64,000 nucleotides of DNA, taken from the NCBI GenBank assembly GCA_028285265.1, contig JANQPX010000039.1:62001-126000 (forward strand), in the 5' to 3' direction. The position numbers and the translations under genes are program-made. This stretch comes from Geminicoccaceae bacterium (GTDB lineage: Bacteria; Pseudomonadota; Alphaproteobacteria; Geminicoccales; Geminicoccaceae). The notes below the pieces were generated by a model. That model ran no database searches. It was not told where the DNA came from and saw nothing but the letters and a program-made list of their open reading frames with translations. Each line of letters starts with the position of its first letter. Position 1 is the first letter of the stretch. Below, in pieces: positions 37,339-46,162 of this stretch.

Positions 37339-39051
37339 TCACGTTGCAGCACCGGTAAGGACGACCTGTTCATGAAAGGCGGCTCCATTGCCACTCGCGG
37401 CGACAATCCCCCGTCGAATCACAAAATCACCGAAACGCTCGCCCTCATGGCGCTCTCGCGCATAAGCTTCCAACAGCGGGGTCAAGGCATCGACGATCGC
37501 ATCGTGGTCGACGTCTTGACGGTAGAGCTTGTTCATGCGCGAGCCGTCAAACGCCGCACCGAGATAGAGATTGTAAACGCCGGGCGACCGGCCGACCAAA
37601 CCGATCTCGGCGAGATAAGGCCGTGCACAGCCATTCGGACAGCCGGTCATGCGGATGACAATCTCGTCTTCCGCAAGGCCCACGCTGGTCAGGACCCGGT
37701 CGAGCGCCGTGACCAGATCAGGCAAATAACGTTCGCTTTCGGCAAGCGCGAGGCCACAGGTTGGTAGCGCCACACAGGCCATGGCGTTCCGACGCAACCC
37801 GCTAGCGGCCTGCTCAAGACCATAGTCGTCGATCAAACCTTGAATAACCTTCTTCTGTCGGGCGCCGACATTCGCGATGACCAGATTTTGATTCGCCGTC
37901 AGACGAAAATCGCCTTTGTGCACCTCGGCGATCGCGCGAAGCCCGCTCAACAAGCGTTGATCGCCGAGATCGGCCACCCGCCCGTTTTGAATGAACAGCG
38001 TGAAGTGCCATTTGCCCGTATGCCCCTTAACCCAGCCATAGCGGTCACCCGTGTGCTCGAAGAGCACGTCACGGGGCGCCGCCAACGCATAGCCAAGGCG
38101 CCGTTCGACCTCGGTGCGAAACGCCCGGACGCCCATATCCTCAATCGTGTATTTGAGGCGCGCATGCTTGCGGTTGCCGCGATCGCCAAAATCACGCTGC
38201 ACCGTCACCACCTTCTCGGCGACATCCACCGCCTGCTCCGGCGCACAGAAGCCGAGCAGATCGGCGGTTCGCGGATAGGTTTCGGGTTCGCCATGGGTCA
38301 TCCCCATGCCGCCACCGACCATCACGTTATAGCCAATGACCTCATCTCCCCCGTCCGTAATCGCGACGAAGGACAAGTCTTGGGCATACACATCGACGTC
38401 ATTCTCAGGCGGTATCGCAATCGCCATCTTGAATTTTCTCGGTAGATAGGTGGCGCCGTAGATCGGTTCCTCCTCAACCTTGCTATCGTCGACCTTCTCC
38501 CCATTGAGCCAGATTTCATGATAGGCGGCCGTTCGCGGCGTCAGGTGATCGCTTACGCTCTTGGCGAGATCGAGCGCCTTGGCATGCGCGCGGCTTTGAT
38601 GCGGATTGGGATTGCACATGACGTTGCGATTGACATCACCACAGGCCGCGATGGTATCGAGCAATGAGGCATTGATGGCCTGCATGGATCGCTTCAGGTT
38701 CGACTTGATGACGCCGTGGAACTGAAAGGCTTGGCGCGTCGTCAGGCGAAGGGTGCCATTGGCATAATCCGTCGCGATTTGATCCATCGCTAGCCATTGC
38801 TCCGGCGTGCAAACGCCCCCCGGCACACGAACGCGGATCATGAAGCTATAGGCTTGCTCCATCTTCTTCTTCCGACGTTCCGGACGAAGATCGCGATCAT
38901 CCTGCTGATAGGTACCGTGGAACTTGGTGAGCTGGGTGTCATCATCGGCAAGGGCGCCGGTGATCGACCGCTCGAGACCCTCAGCGATCGTGCCTCGAAG
39001 AAACTGGCTTCGGGTCTTAATGCCCTCATTGGGCGAAAGCTTGTCCGACAT
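37339..39051 (-). CDS. cysI: Sulfite reductase hemoprotein (beta) subunit
   Basis: 570 residues from the ATG at 39051 behind a GGAGAGG site. Siroheme/4Fe-4S ligands are visible as CVALPTCGLALAESERYL and TGCPNGCARPYLAEIG; duplicated ferredoxin-like and siroheme domains (RLTTRQAFQFHGV, DVNRNVMCNP). With CysJ it reduces sulfite to sulfide using six electrons from NADPH. It starts 23 bases after the cysJ stop. Confidence 0.95.
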   Translation of the reverse strand: MSDKLSPNEGIKTRSQFLRGTIAEGLERSITGALADDDTQLTKFHGTYQQDDRDLRPERRKKKMEQAYSFMIRVRVPGGVCTPEQWLAMDQIATDYANGTLRLTTRQAFQFHGVIKSNLKRSMQAINASLLDTIAACGDVNRNVMCNPNPHQSRAHAKALDLAKSVSDHLTPRTAAYHEIWLNGEKVDDSKVEEEPIYGATYLPRKFKMAIAIPPENDVDVYAQDLSFVAITDGGDEVIGYNVMVGGGMGMTHGEPETYPRTADLLGFCAPEQAVDVAEKVVTVQRDFGDRGNRKHARLKYTIEDMGVRAFRTEVERRLGYALAAPRDVLFEHTGDRYGWVKGHTGKWHFTLFIQNGRVADLGDQRLLSGLRAIAEVHKGDFRLTANQNLVIANVGARQKKVIQGLIDDYGLEQAASGLRRNAMACVALPTCGLALAESERYLPDLVTALDRVLTSVGLAEDEIVIRMTGCPNGCARPYLAEIGLVGRSPGVYNLYLGAAFDGSRMNKLYRQDVDHDAIVDALTPLLEAYARERHEGERFGDFVIRRGIVAASGNGAAFHEQVVLTGAAT

Positions 39052-39073
39052 GGTCCTCTCCAATGCCCTCGTC

Positions 39074-40855
39074 CTAATAGACGTCACGCTGGTAACGCCG
39101 CTCTTTCTTCAACTCGGCCATATAAGCTTCGGGGTCGGCACCGGATTGATCGGCGATGATCGTCGAAAGCATGGCGTCGACATCCTTGGCCATGGCCTTC
39201 TCATCACCACAGACATAGAGGGCAGCTCCCTCCTCCAACCAAGCAAACAGATCGGCTCGGCGCTCCCACATGCGATCCTGAACGTAGACTTTCTCGGGCT
39301 GATCGCGGGAGAAGGCGACATCGATCCGATCGAGCACGCCGTCCTGCTCGAACTCCTGCCAGTCGAGCTGATAAAGAAAGTCGTGGGTGTAGGTGCGGTC
39401 GCCGAAAAAGAGCCAATTCTTCCCCGTCGCACCGGTCGCTTGACGCTCCTGCAAAAAGGCGCGGAACGGCGCAACACCGGTGCCCGGGCCCACCATGATG
39501 ATGGGCCGATCGGGATCCTCCGGCAGACGGAAGTTTTTATTGGACTTCACATAGACCTTCAGGTGGTCGCCCACCTTGTGCCGATCGGCGATAAAGGTTG
39601 AGGCGACCCCTTCCCGGTCACGGCCATGGCTGTTGTAGCGCACAGCACTGACCAAGAGATGGCTGAGATCAGGTTCTGCCTTCAGGCTCGACGCCACCGA
39701 ATAGAGGCGCGGTGGCAGCTTTCGGAACAAGCCGAGTAGCGCATCCGCCTCCAACTTTGCCGGAAAGTCGGTGACCAGATCGATGATCTGCCGCCCCGGG
39801 AGATAGGCTTTCCAAGCCTCTCCATCGAGGAGAGCTGCCAGGCGATCATCATGAGCCACAGCCGCATAGGCCTCCATCACGGGCTTGGAAAGCTGGGTGA
39901 TATCGACGTCCGTACGGAGCCGGCGCTCCAGCGCCTCGTCGGCGGACAAACCGACCGCCATCATGAGTTCTGCGATGACCGCCTCGTCATTCTCGGCGAT
40001 GACCCCGATGCTGTCGCCCGGCTCAAAGGTCAGGCCCGAGCCCTCCAGAGACAGCTCGACATGATAGGTTTCCTTGGCCGAGCGGCTGCCATTCAGATTG
40101 ACCAAGTCGGTGATTTCGGCCGGAAACGGTTGGGCTTTGGAGTAGGCCGACGTCGGAAAATCGAGATGAAAGACCTCCGCGGTCGGCAGCGTTTGCGGCG
40201 CCGGCTCAGGCTTGGCGACATCGACGAGCCGATCAAGAGCGCCCGTGGTCCAAGTGGACGCCGGCTCTTCAAAATCCAGATCGGCGTCGACCCGCTCGGC
40301 AATCCGCATGCCGCCAAGGTGCTCCAGCCGTTCATCAAGGCGTTTTCCCACCTCGCAAAAATTGACATAAGCGCTGTCGCCAAGTCCGAGGACGGAGAAA
40401 TTGACGCCGTCAAAGCGCGGCGCGTCATCGGCCATGAGCGCCTGATAAACCTCAACAGCACGCTCCGGCGGATCGCCCTCGCCCCAGGTGCTGGCAACGA
40501 CCAACAGATTCTTCGCCTTGGCGAGGTCCGATACCGAAAGATCGGCGAAGTCGACGAGTTTCGCGGAAAATCCCTGCTTGCCCGCAATCTTCTTCGCCTT
40601 GGCGGCGACCTCTTCGGCGTTCCCGCTATCGGTTGCATAGGCGATGGTCAGCGGGATCTTTTTGGCCGGTGCAGCCGCGGGCGAGACCGCCGGCAGATGC
40701 GCGACCTCATAGCCGGCTAGGAAGCCCGAAAGCCAATGGCGCTGCGCCAGGCTGCTTCCGGAAATCACGCTATTCAAAGCGGTGATGTGGTCCTCAGAAA
40801 ACGGTGCCGACGATGGCAAGATCGGCTGGCTCTGTGCGGTCTGTAGGCTGGTCAT
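39074..40855 (-). CDS. cysJ: Sulfite reductase flavoprotein (alpha) subunit
   Basis: 593 residues. Flavodoxin domain (IAYATDSGNAEEVAAKAKKI and STWGEGDPPERAVEVY), FAD-binding region (PRLYSVASSL), then the NADPH-binding domain (MVGPGTGVAPFRAFLQER, LYVCGDEKAMAKDV), ending in RRYQRDVY as in CysJ. It passes electrons from NADPH through FAD and FMN to CysI. Its ATG overlaps the upstream methyltransferase stop (ATGA). Confidence 0.95.
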   Translation of the reverse strand: MTSLQTAQSQPILPSSAPFSEDHITALNSVISGSSLAQRHWLSGFLAGYEVAHLPAVSPAAAPAKKIPLTIAYATDSGNAEEVAAKAKKIAGKQGFSAKLVDFADLSVSDLAKAKNLLVVASTWGEGDPPERAVEVYQALMADDAPRFDGVNFSVLGLGDSAYVNFCEVGKRLDERLEHLGGMRIAERVDADLDFEEPASTWTTGALDRLVDVAKPEPAPQTLPTAEVFHLDFPTSAYSKAQPFPAEITDLVNLNGSRSAKETYHVELSLEGSGLTFEPGDSIGVIAENDEAVIAELMMAVGLSADEALERRLRTDVDITQLSKPVMEAYAAVAHDDRLAALLDGEAWKAYLPGRQIIDLVTDFPAKLEADALLGLFRKLPPRLYSVASSLKAEPDLSHLLVSAVRYNSHGRDREGVASTFIADRHKVGDHLKVYVKSNKNFRLPEDPDRPIIMVGPGTGVAPFRAFLQERQATGATGKNWLFFGDRTYTHDFLYQLDWQEFEQDGVLDRIDVAFSRDQPEKVYVQDRMWERRADLFAWLEEGAALYVCGDEKAMAKDVDAMLSTIIADQSGADPEAYMAELKKERRYQRDVY

Positions 40856-41700
40856 GTGACGCCTCGTTCGGCTGGAAGGGATTGCGTTGCACTGGCGTAG
40901 GCAGCGATGACGCTTGCGGGATCCGATTGCTGCAAGGGACTGAGAATGGCCTCGAAATCCACCACATCACCGATCACGATCAGGGTGGGCCCATCGACAT
41001 CGAGGCGTTGTGCGACGACCGTCGCTTCCTCAAGCGTGGTGATGACGCGGCGTTGGGTCGATGTCGTTCCGTCGACAAGGAACGCGACGGGCTCCGTTGG
41101 CATTCGACCCGCGTCGAGCAGGTGGCGGCGGATCGCGTCGATTTGGCGAAGCCCCATATACAAGACAAGCGTATCGGCACTCCTAGCAAGGCCGGCCCAA
41201 TCGACATCGCGCGCCGTACCACCGCCAGCGTGATGCCCGGTGACAAAGGCGACGGATTGCGCGATCGCCCGCTGGGTCGTCGGGATGCCGGCATAGGCCG
41301 GCACCGCGACCCCCGCCGTGATCCCCGGCACGACGCGAAAGGGAATCGACGCTGTGGCGAGCGCCAGTACCTCCTCGCCCCCCCGGCCAAAAACGAAGGG
41401 ATCGCCATTCTTCAGGCGCACCACGCGCAGCTGGTCTCCCGCCAGCTCGACCAGTCGCTGGCTGATACGGAGCTGCTTGGCACTGGGCCGCCCTGCCCGC
41501 TTGCCCACCAGTTCAAGGCGCGCCTGAGGGCCGACAAGAGCGAGAATTGCCTCGGGAACCAGCGAATCATGGAGGACCACGTCCGCCTGCTCCAGCGCGT
41601 GAAGAGCATGGAGCGTCAAGAGACCCGGATCGCCGGGCCCTGCCCCCACCAACCAGACGCTTCCTGGCTGAAAGGCCGGCATCGCCAGCGTCGCCGTCAT
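40852..41700 (-). CDS. cobA: Uroporphyrinogen-III C-methyltransferase
   Basis: 282 residues from the ATG at 41700, which overlaps the cysH stop (ATGA). A much longer open frame exists upstream but is cysH in another frame. SAM-dependent tetrapyrrole methylase: VWLVGAGPGDPGLLTLHALH, VVRLKNGDPFVFGRGGEE, VVPGITAGVAVPAYAGIPTT. It makes precorrin-2, which the neighbouring CysG-type protein oxidises for siroheme, the CysI cofactor. Confidence 0.94.
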   Translation of the reverse strand: MTATLAMPAFQPGSVWLVGAGPGDPGLLTLHALHALEQADVVLHDSLVPEAILALVGPQARLELVGKRAGRPSAKQLRISQRLVELAGDQLRVVRLKNGDPFVFGRGGEEVLALATASIPFRVVPGITAGVAVPAYAGIPTTQRAIAQSVAFVTGHHAGGGTARDVDWAGLARSADTLVLYMGLRQIDAIRRHLLDAGRMPTEPVAFLVDGTTSTQRRVITTLEEATVVAQRLDVDGPTLIVIGDVVDFEAILSPLQQSDPASVIAAYASATQSLPAERGVT

Positions 41701-42407
41701 GTCAAACCTCCGGCGGCGTGAATGCCGCATTCGGTCTTGTCCAGTCCCCACCAACGTCCAGCGCGCGGATCCTCTCCATCTTGGGTCGGTCGGGTGCATG
41801 GCTCGCAGCCGATGGAGTGGTACCCGTCTCTGACCAACGGATGAGCGGGAAGATCGCGGAGGATGCGATAGCGCTCGACATCCTCTCGGCTCCAACGCGC
41901 CAACGGGTTCAGCTTGATCCGACCCGCCGACGGCTCGCCTTCGATGGTGGGCAAGGCCAGCCTCATCCCACCTTGAAACCGCTTGCGACCGGTAATCCAG
42001 CCTTGAAAGCCCTGAAGCGCCCGGTCGAGTGGCTCCGTCTTGCGGATGTCGCAGCAAAAGTCGGCCTCGCGCCGCCATAAATCGCCGTTCGGATCATGGT
42101 GAGCCAGACGGCCGGCCATGGGCGCTGCGATACGGACATTCTCGAGGCCGAGAAGTGCACTGACCTCCCGACGGTAGGCATGAGTTTCCGGGAACAGCTT
42201 GCCGGTATCCAGAAAAATCACCGGTGTCGTCGGATCGATGGTGGCGATCATGTCGAGCAAGACGACACTTTCCGCGCCAAAAGACGACACCATCGCTGTT
42301 CGGCCTTTGAGCGGACCTTCCTGCAGAACGGCACGGAGCAGCGAGAGGCCATCAAAGCCGTCATACGCCCGTTGCAAGTCAGCGAGATGGTCGAGGATCG
42401 TCGCCAT
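41697..42407 (-). CDS. cysH: Phosphoadenylyl/adenylyl-sulfate reductase, 4Fe-4S APS-type
   Basis: 236 residues from the ATG at 42407, one base after the siroheme-synthase stop. Two pairs of cluster cysteines are present: Cys118-Cys119 in FCCDIRKTEPL and Cys201/Cys204 in GCEPCTRP. The catalytic Cys227 is in KTECGIH. This CC...CxxC set marks APS reductases rather than the iron-free E. coli PAPS enzyme. It reduces (phospho)adenylyl sulfate to sulfite. Confidence 0.94.
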   Translation of the reverse strand: MATILDHLADLQRAYDGFDGLSLLRAVLQEGPLKGRTAMVSSFGAESVVLLDMIATIDPTTPVIFLDTGKLFPETHAYRREVSALLGLENVRIAAPMAGRLAHHDPNGDLWRREADFCCDIRKTEPLDRALQGFQGWITGRKRFQGGMRLALPTIEGEPSAGRIKLNPLARWSREDVERYRILRDLPAHPLVRDGYHSIGCEPCTRPTQDGEDPRAGRWWGLDKTECGIHAAGGLT

Positions 42408-42408
42408 G

Positions 42409-43008
42409 TCACACCTCCGATCGCTGATCGGCCAAACCCGCCGGTACCGTCGACAACCAATCTTTCGAATCAATGGTTGCATCGGTCAGGCTGGCGAGTT
42501 CAGTTAGCGGCCGCGCCCGGCGTTTCCAAGCCGTGCGCTTTCGGCCTAGCGTCTGCAGCCGTTCAGCCCATTCCGGGCCGAATGTCCCGGCCAGGTGTCG
42601 ACGGATCCGGGCCGCCAGGCCCGGGCTCTTGCCGTTGGTCGAGACGGTCAACAGCAGATCACCGCGACGGACCAAGGCGGGGTTATGAAAGTCGCATCCC
42701 TGTTTGACGTCCTCGACGTTAACGAGTGCACCTCGTGCCCGCACGGCATCGGCGAGCAGCATGGCGACATCAACGGGAAGATCGGCCATCCAGACCACTT
42801 GAAACCCGGCAAGCTCAGCCGCAAGCGGCAGATGGCGGCAAAGCCGCGGACCAGCCGCCGCCTCCAGATCAGCCGAAGGATCATCGGAAAAAACCGACAC
42901 ATGCACAGCACCGCCCTGCTCCAACCAGGCAAGACGGCTGACGGCGATGTCGCCCCGGCCGACCAGCGCCATCTTGGTCACTCCGGGATCGAGAACGATC
43001 GGTATCAT
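42409..43008 (-). CDS. Precorrin-2 dehydrogenase / sirohydrochlorin ferrochelatase domain protein (CysG N-terminal part)
   Basis: 199 residues. Rossmann start PGVTKMALVGRGDIAVSRLA, then VVWMADLPVDVAMLLADAVR and DVKQGCDFHNPALVRRGDLL blocks of the siroheme synthase family. The methyltransferase half of E. coli CysG is a separate gene in this operon. First gene of the cysG-cysH-cobA-cysJ-cysI operon, with a GGCGGGGTG ribosome site. Confidence 0.88.
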   Translation of the reverse strand: MIPIVLDPGVTKMALVGRGDIAVSRLAWLEQGGAVHVSVFSDDPSADLEAAAGPRLCRHLPLAAELAGFQVVWMADLPVDVAMLLADAVRARGALVNVEDVKQGCDFHNPALVRRGDLLLTVSTNGKSPGLAARIRRHLAGTFGPEWAERLQTLGRKRTAWKRRARPLTELASLTDATIDSKDWLSTVPAGLADQRSEV

Positions 43009-43087
43009 TGTTGGTCACCCCGCCACTGTTCTCTATCCGAAATAGGCGAAGGGTGCTTGATCGGGAACCATGCAACCACCAGCAAAA

Positions 43088-43145
43088 GAGAAACAGTTTT
43101 CTCCAAATTTGGTGTTTGACAAAAATCATAGAATGAGAATAGCTA
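43088..43145. promoter_or_regulatory. Divergent cys/lrp control region with two palindromes and lrp promoter
   Basis: An imperfect palindrome GAGAAACAGTTTTCTC (43088-43103; 6-bp arms) touches a perfect one, CCAAATTTGG (43103-43112). Three bases later comes TTGACA (43116-43121) and, after 18 bases, TAGCTA (43140-43145), a likely promoter of the lrp gene. The palindromes are AT-rich, like Lrp-family sites, and lie between the two divergent units. Confidence 0.5.
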
Positions 43146-43184
43146 TTTGGCGCGTTCTTTAGAATTTTATCCCAAGGACGGGGA

Positions 43185-43652
43185 ATGTCCATGGATGCGA
43201 CGGATCGACAGATTCTGGAACTCTTACAGCGCGACGCCACCATGCCGCTTGCCGAGATCGCACGAAAAGTCGGGTTGTCCTCGACCCCTTGCTGGCGTCG
43301 AATTCAAAAGCTCGAAGAGACCAAGGTCATCAGAAAGCGCGTCGCCCTGTTGGACGGTGAGAAGATCAATGCCGGTGTCAATGTTTTCGTCTCGATTAAA
43401 ACCAGCCATCACAATGCGGAGTGGCTGGCACGCTTTGCCGAGGTGGTCAGCAATATGCCGGAAGTGATGGAGTTCTATCGGATGAGCGGCGAGATCGATT
43501 ATCTCTTACGCGTCGCCGTTCCGGACATCGCTGCCTATGACGCCTTTTATAAGCGCCTCATTGCCGACATCGATCTCGACGATGTCAGCTCCAGCTTTGC
43601 GATGGAGCAGATCAAGTACACGACGGCCCTGCCGCTCGGCTATATCCGCTGA
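43185..43652 (+). CDS. Lrp/AsnC-family transcriptional regulator
   Basis: 155 residues, standard length. N-terminal winged helix MDATDRQILELLQRDATMPL and EIARKVGLSSTPCWRRIQKL, followed by an effector-binding RAM domain (VPDIAAYDAFYKRLIADI). ATG at 43185 with GGACGGGGA upstream; M3 is an alternative. Divergent from the sulfur operon, so it is the natural candidate regulator of it and of itself. Confidence 0.93.
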   Translation: MSMDATDRQILELLQRDATMPLAEIARKVGLSSTPCWRRIQKLEETKVIRKRVALLDGEKINAGVNVFVSIKTSHHNAEWLARFAEVVSNMPEVMEFYRMSGEIDYLLRVAVPDIAAYDAFYKRLIADIDLDDVSSSFAMEQIKYTTALPLGYIR

Positions 43653-43664
43653 CGCTCTTGTCTT

Positions 43665-43913
43665 TCACTTGGCACGCAAACGGATGGGACCTTGGGCATG
43701 CGCGATATCCACGACGCGTCCGCGCTGACAGACGTCGATGAGATCGCGTTGGGCAAGTCGCATGGCCGCCTCACGCACAGCCGGCATGAGTGAACGCCAT
43801 CCCTCGTCATCGATCAACATCCGTGCAGCTTCGGAGGGGCAGATGGTCTTCTCGGGCCCGCGCTTTCGGCAGAGCGCGAGGATGGCCTCTTCAATCGCGT
43901 CATGGCCGATCAT
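43665..43913 (-). CDS. DUF3253 domain protein
   Basis: 82 residues from the ATG at 43913; a start at 43940 is possible. Typical family features: ILALCRKRGPEKTICPSEAA, GWRSLMPAVREAAMRLA, and the C-terminal RGRVVDIAHAQGPIRLR. It resembles a small winged-helix fold. The function is unknown. It is convergent with lrp (12-base gap) and divergent from the photolyase gene, with which it may share a control region. DUF3253 genes often lie beside photolyase genes. Confidence 0.8.
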   Translation of the reverse strand: MIGHDAIEEAILALCRKRGPEKTICPSEAARMLIDDEGWRSLMPAVREAAMRLAQRDLIDVCQRGRVVDIAHAQGPIRLRAK

Positions 43914-43998
43914 CCCAACCTCACCTGGCCAGCAATCCATCGATGGTTACCATGCGTAACCCGCATATTCCTCACATGTCACTGTGAAAGGCTTACTC

Positions 43999-45444
43999 AT
44001 GGCCGCATCACCGGCCCTCCTCTGGTTCCGCCAAGATCTCCGTCTCTCCGACCACCGGGCCCTCCATGCCGCGATCAAGCGGGGCGGACCGATCATCCCA
44101 TTATACATCCTCGACGATGATACGCCCGGCGATTGGCGTCCCGGAGGGGCCAATCGCTGGTGGCTTCACCACAGCCTTACAGCACTCGCCGACGATCTCG
44201 GCACGCTTAACAGCCGGCTTATTCTCCGCCGAGGTAAAGCCGACCGCGTTCTGCCTGAGGTGATCGCCGAGACCGGTGCCAACGCGGTTTATGTCACACG
44301 ACGGTACGAACCTTGGGCTGACGATCTCGATCAACACTTAGCTGACAGCTTTGACAAAACAGGAGTTCAATTCAAGCGCTTTGCCGGCAGCCTTCTTTTT
44401 GAGCCCGAGGCGCTGAGGACCAAGGCGGGAGATCCGTTCAAGGTCTTTACGCCGTTTTACAAAGCCTGTCTCGCGCTCGAGCCGCCGAAGCCGCCGCTGC
44501 TGAAGCCACAAACGATGACACCGCCAGCGGACTGGCCGGAAAGCGACCCCCTTGATGCGTGGCATCTCTTACCCAAAGCACCCGACTGGTCCGGCGGGCT
44601 TCGTGAGACCTGGCACCCAGGAGAGGCGGGCGCTGAGGCCAGCCTGTCGTCGTTTATCGACCAGGTCATGGCGGGCTACGCTGACAAACGCGACCGGCCG
44701 GACGTCGTCGGCACGTCCCGCCTCTCGCCCCACTTGCATCTCGGCGAAATCAGCCCGCAGCGATGCTGGCAGGCGATCGAGGAACGGCTCGCGGGCGATG
44801 GAAAGGGCGAACGCGGCGGCCGATCCTTCCTTCGAGAACTGGTCTGGCGCGAGTTTTCCTATCATCTGCTTGTCCATTGGCCGACCCTCCCGACCAAGGC
44901 CTTTCGTCCCGAATTCGATAACTTCCCCTGGGAAGGTGACGAACAAGCGCTCATGGCGTGGCAGCGAGGACAAACCGGCTACCCGATCGTCGATGCCGGC
45001 ATGCGCGAGCTCTGGCAGACCGGCTGGATGCACAATCGCATCCGCATGGTGACGGCATCCTTTCTGATCAAGCATTTGATGACCCCCTGGCAGGCCGGCG
45101 AAGCCTGGTTCTGGGATACGTTGGTGGATGCGGATCTCGCGAGCAATGCCGCGAGCTGGCAGTGGGTTGCGGGATCAGGCGCCGATGCCGCGCCATATTT
45201 TCGCATTTTCAATCCCATGCTGCAGGGTAAGAAGTTCGATCCGAAGGGCGACTATGTCAGGCGCTACGTCCCTGAGCTTGCGGGCCTCGATGCCGCGCAT
45301 ATCCATACACCCTGGGAAGCGCCAAAAGAGGCCCTTGCCGCGGCGGGCATCGAACTCGGTAAGACCTATCCGATGCCCATCGTCGACCACGGCAAGGCAA
45401 GACAACGAGCTCTTCAAGCTTATGGGACGATCAAGAAGAGCTGA
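43999..45444 (+). CDS. phrB: Deoxyribodipyrimidine photolyase, class I
   Basis: 481 residues from the ATG at 43999 with GAAAGG upstream; a GTG five codons earlier is possible. N-terminal antenna domain (LLWFRQDLRLSDHRALHAAI), then the FAD domain with FLRELVWREFSYHLL, GWMHNRIRMVTASFLIKHL, and WQWVAGSGADAAPYFRIFNP. It repairs cyclobutane pyrimidine dimers using light. Class I and not cryptochrome-DASH by these blocks; lesion specificity not testable here. Confidence 0.93.
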   Translation: MAASPALLWFRQDLRLSDHRALHAAIKRGGPIIPLYILDDDTPGDWRPGGANRWWLHHSLTALADDLGTLNSRLILRRGKADRVLPEVIAETGANAVYVTRRYEPWADDLDQHLADSFDKTGVQFKRFAGSLLFEPEALRTKAGDPFKVFTPFYKACLALEPPKPPLLKPQTMTPPADWPESDPLDAWHLLPKAPDWSGGLRETWHPGEAGAEASLSSFIDQVMAGYADKRDRPDVVGTSRLSPHLHLGEISPQRCWQAIEERLAGDGKGERGGRSFLRELVWREFSYHLLVHWPTLPTKAFRPEFDNFPWEGDEQALMAWQRGQTGYPIVDAGMRELWQTGWMHNRIRMVTASFLIKHLMTPWQAGEAWFWDTLVDADLASNAASWQWVAGSGADAAPYFRIFNPMLQGKKFDPKGDYVRRYVPELAGLDAAHIHTPWEAPKEALAAAGIELGKTYPMPIVDHGKARQRALQAYGTIKKS

Positions 45445-45458
45445 GAGGATCGTTGACT

Positions 45459-45896
45459 CTAAGCTTCCAAACGCTCAGCCGCGGGCTCCGGAAGCCAGAG
45501 CGGCAGCATAAAGAGCGCGAGAAAACCGAGATTGAAGACGACATTGAGCGGCGCGCCGGCAGCAACGGAGCCGAAACTGTCGACAACGAACCAGCTCGCA
45601 AATCCCGCCGACATCAAAAGACGCGTCAGTTTCGGATCATGGGGATAAAGCTTGGTCGTCAGCAGGTAGGACACAACACCCAACCCGGTGCAAAGACCTC
45701 CGGTGATGGCCGCTAAGAGACGCTCCGTTGGCGAAGCGACAGCCTCATTGCCGTCGACCGGCCAGAAGATAAGGTCGGCCAGAAATGACGTCGGCGCAGC
45801 CATCGCCGCAACGGACGCAAGGGCGGTCAGTAAACCGAAGACAATGAGGATATCGGCGGCAATTTTCAGCCAAAGGATCCGTGTTTGAGCCTGCAT
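45459..45896 (-). CDS. Predicted 4-TM membrane protein, family not recognised
   Basis: 145 residues with four hydrophobic segments (about 8-35, 62-82, 90-110, 118-138). Acidic loop DLIFWPVDGNEAVASPTERL between the first two. It is convergent with phrB (14-base gap) and divergent from an XRE regulator gene, with a perfect 15-bp palindrome 63 bases upstream of its start. No motif points to an activity. Confidence 0.75.
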   Translation of the reverse strand: MQAQTRILWLKIAADILIVFGLLTALASVAAMAAPTSFLADLIFWPVDGNEAVASPTERLLAAITGGLCTGLGVVSYLLTTKLYPHDPKLTRLLMSAGFASWFVVDSFGSVAAGAPLNVVFNLGFLALFMLPLWLPEPAAERLEA

Positions 45897-45958
45897 GGCG
45901 TTTCTCCTGATGCGAGACGATCACATCACAAGCATGGCCGTCTGGATCATGGTCTCAA

Positions 45959-45973
45959 TTACCTCCGAGGTAA
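45959..45973. promoter_or_regulatory. Perfect palindrome, candidate operator
   Basis: TTACCTC-C-GAGGTAA, seven-base arms around one base. It directly abuts a -35-like TTGAGA (45953-45958, minus strand) of the 4-TM gene. A second perfect repeat, TGGCTC-AC-GAGCCA (46093-46106), lies nearer the XRE gene. Either may be the binding site of the divergent regulator. Confidence 0.5.
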
Positions 45974-46162
45974 GTGCGACCAGCCTGTTTCTAGCCTAGG
46001 ATCACAATTCATGGCCTTCGCTTGTCAGAGAGCCCCGTGACGAAAGCCGCCGGGATGATGCACGCCCCCGACGGTCGTCACCCCTCGACCTTTGGCTCAC
46101 GAGCCAGAAGATCATGACCGACCAATATTGTGGGAAGCGGCCTTCATCCGCATGATACGCCG

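Noticed and set aside
41701..42078. N-terminal extension of the uroporphyrinogen methyltransferase frame
   Set aside because: This part is cysH in another frame; the ATGA junction at 41700 gives the normal start and length.
43022..43028. GCCACTG, resembling a B12-box, near the siroheme gene
   Set aside because: The rest of a cobalamin riboswitch is absent, and a 7-mer is expected by chance.
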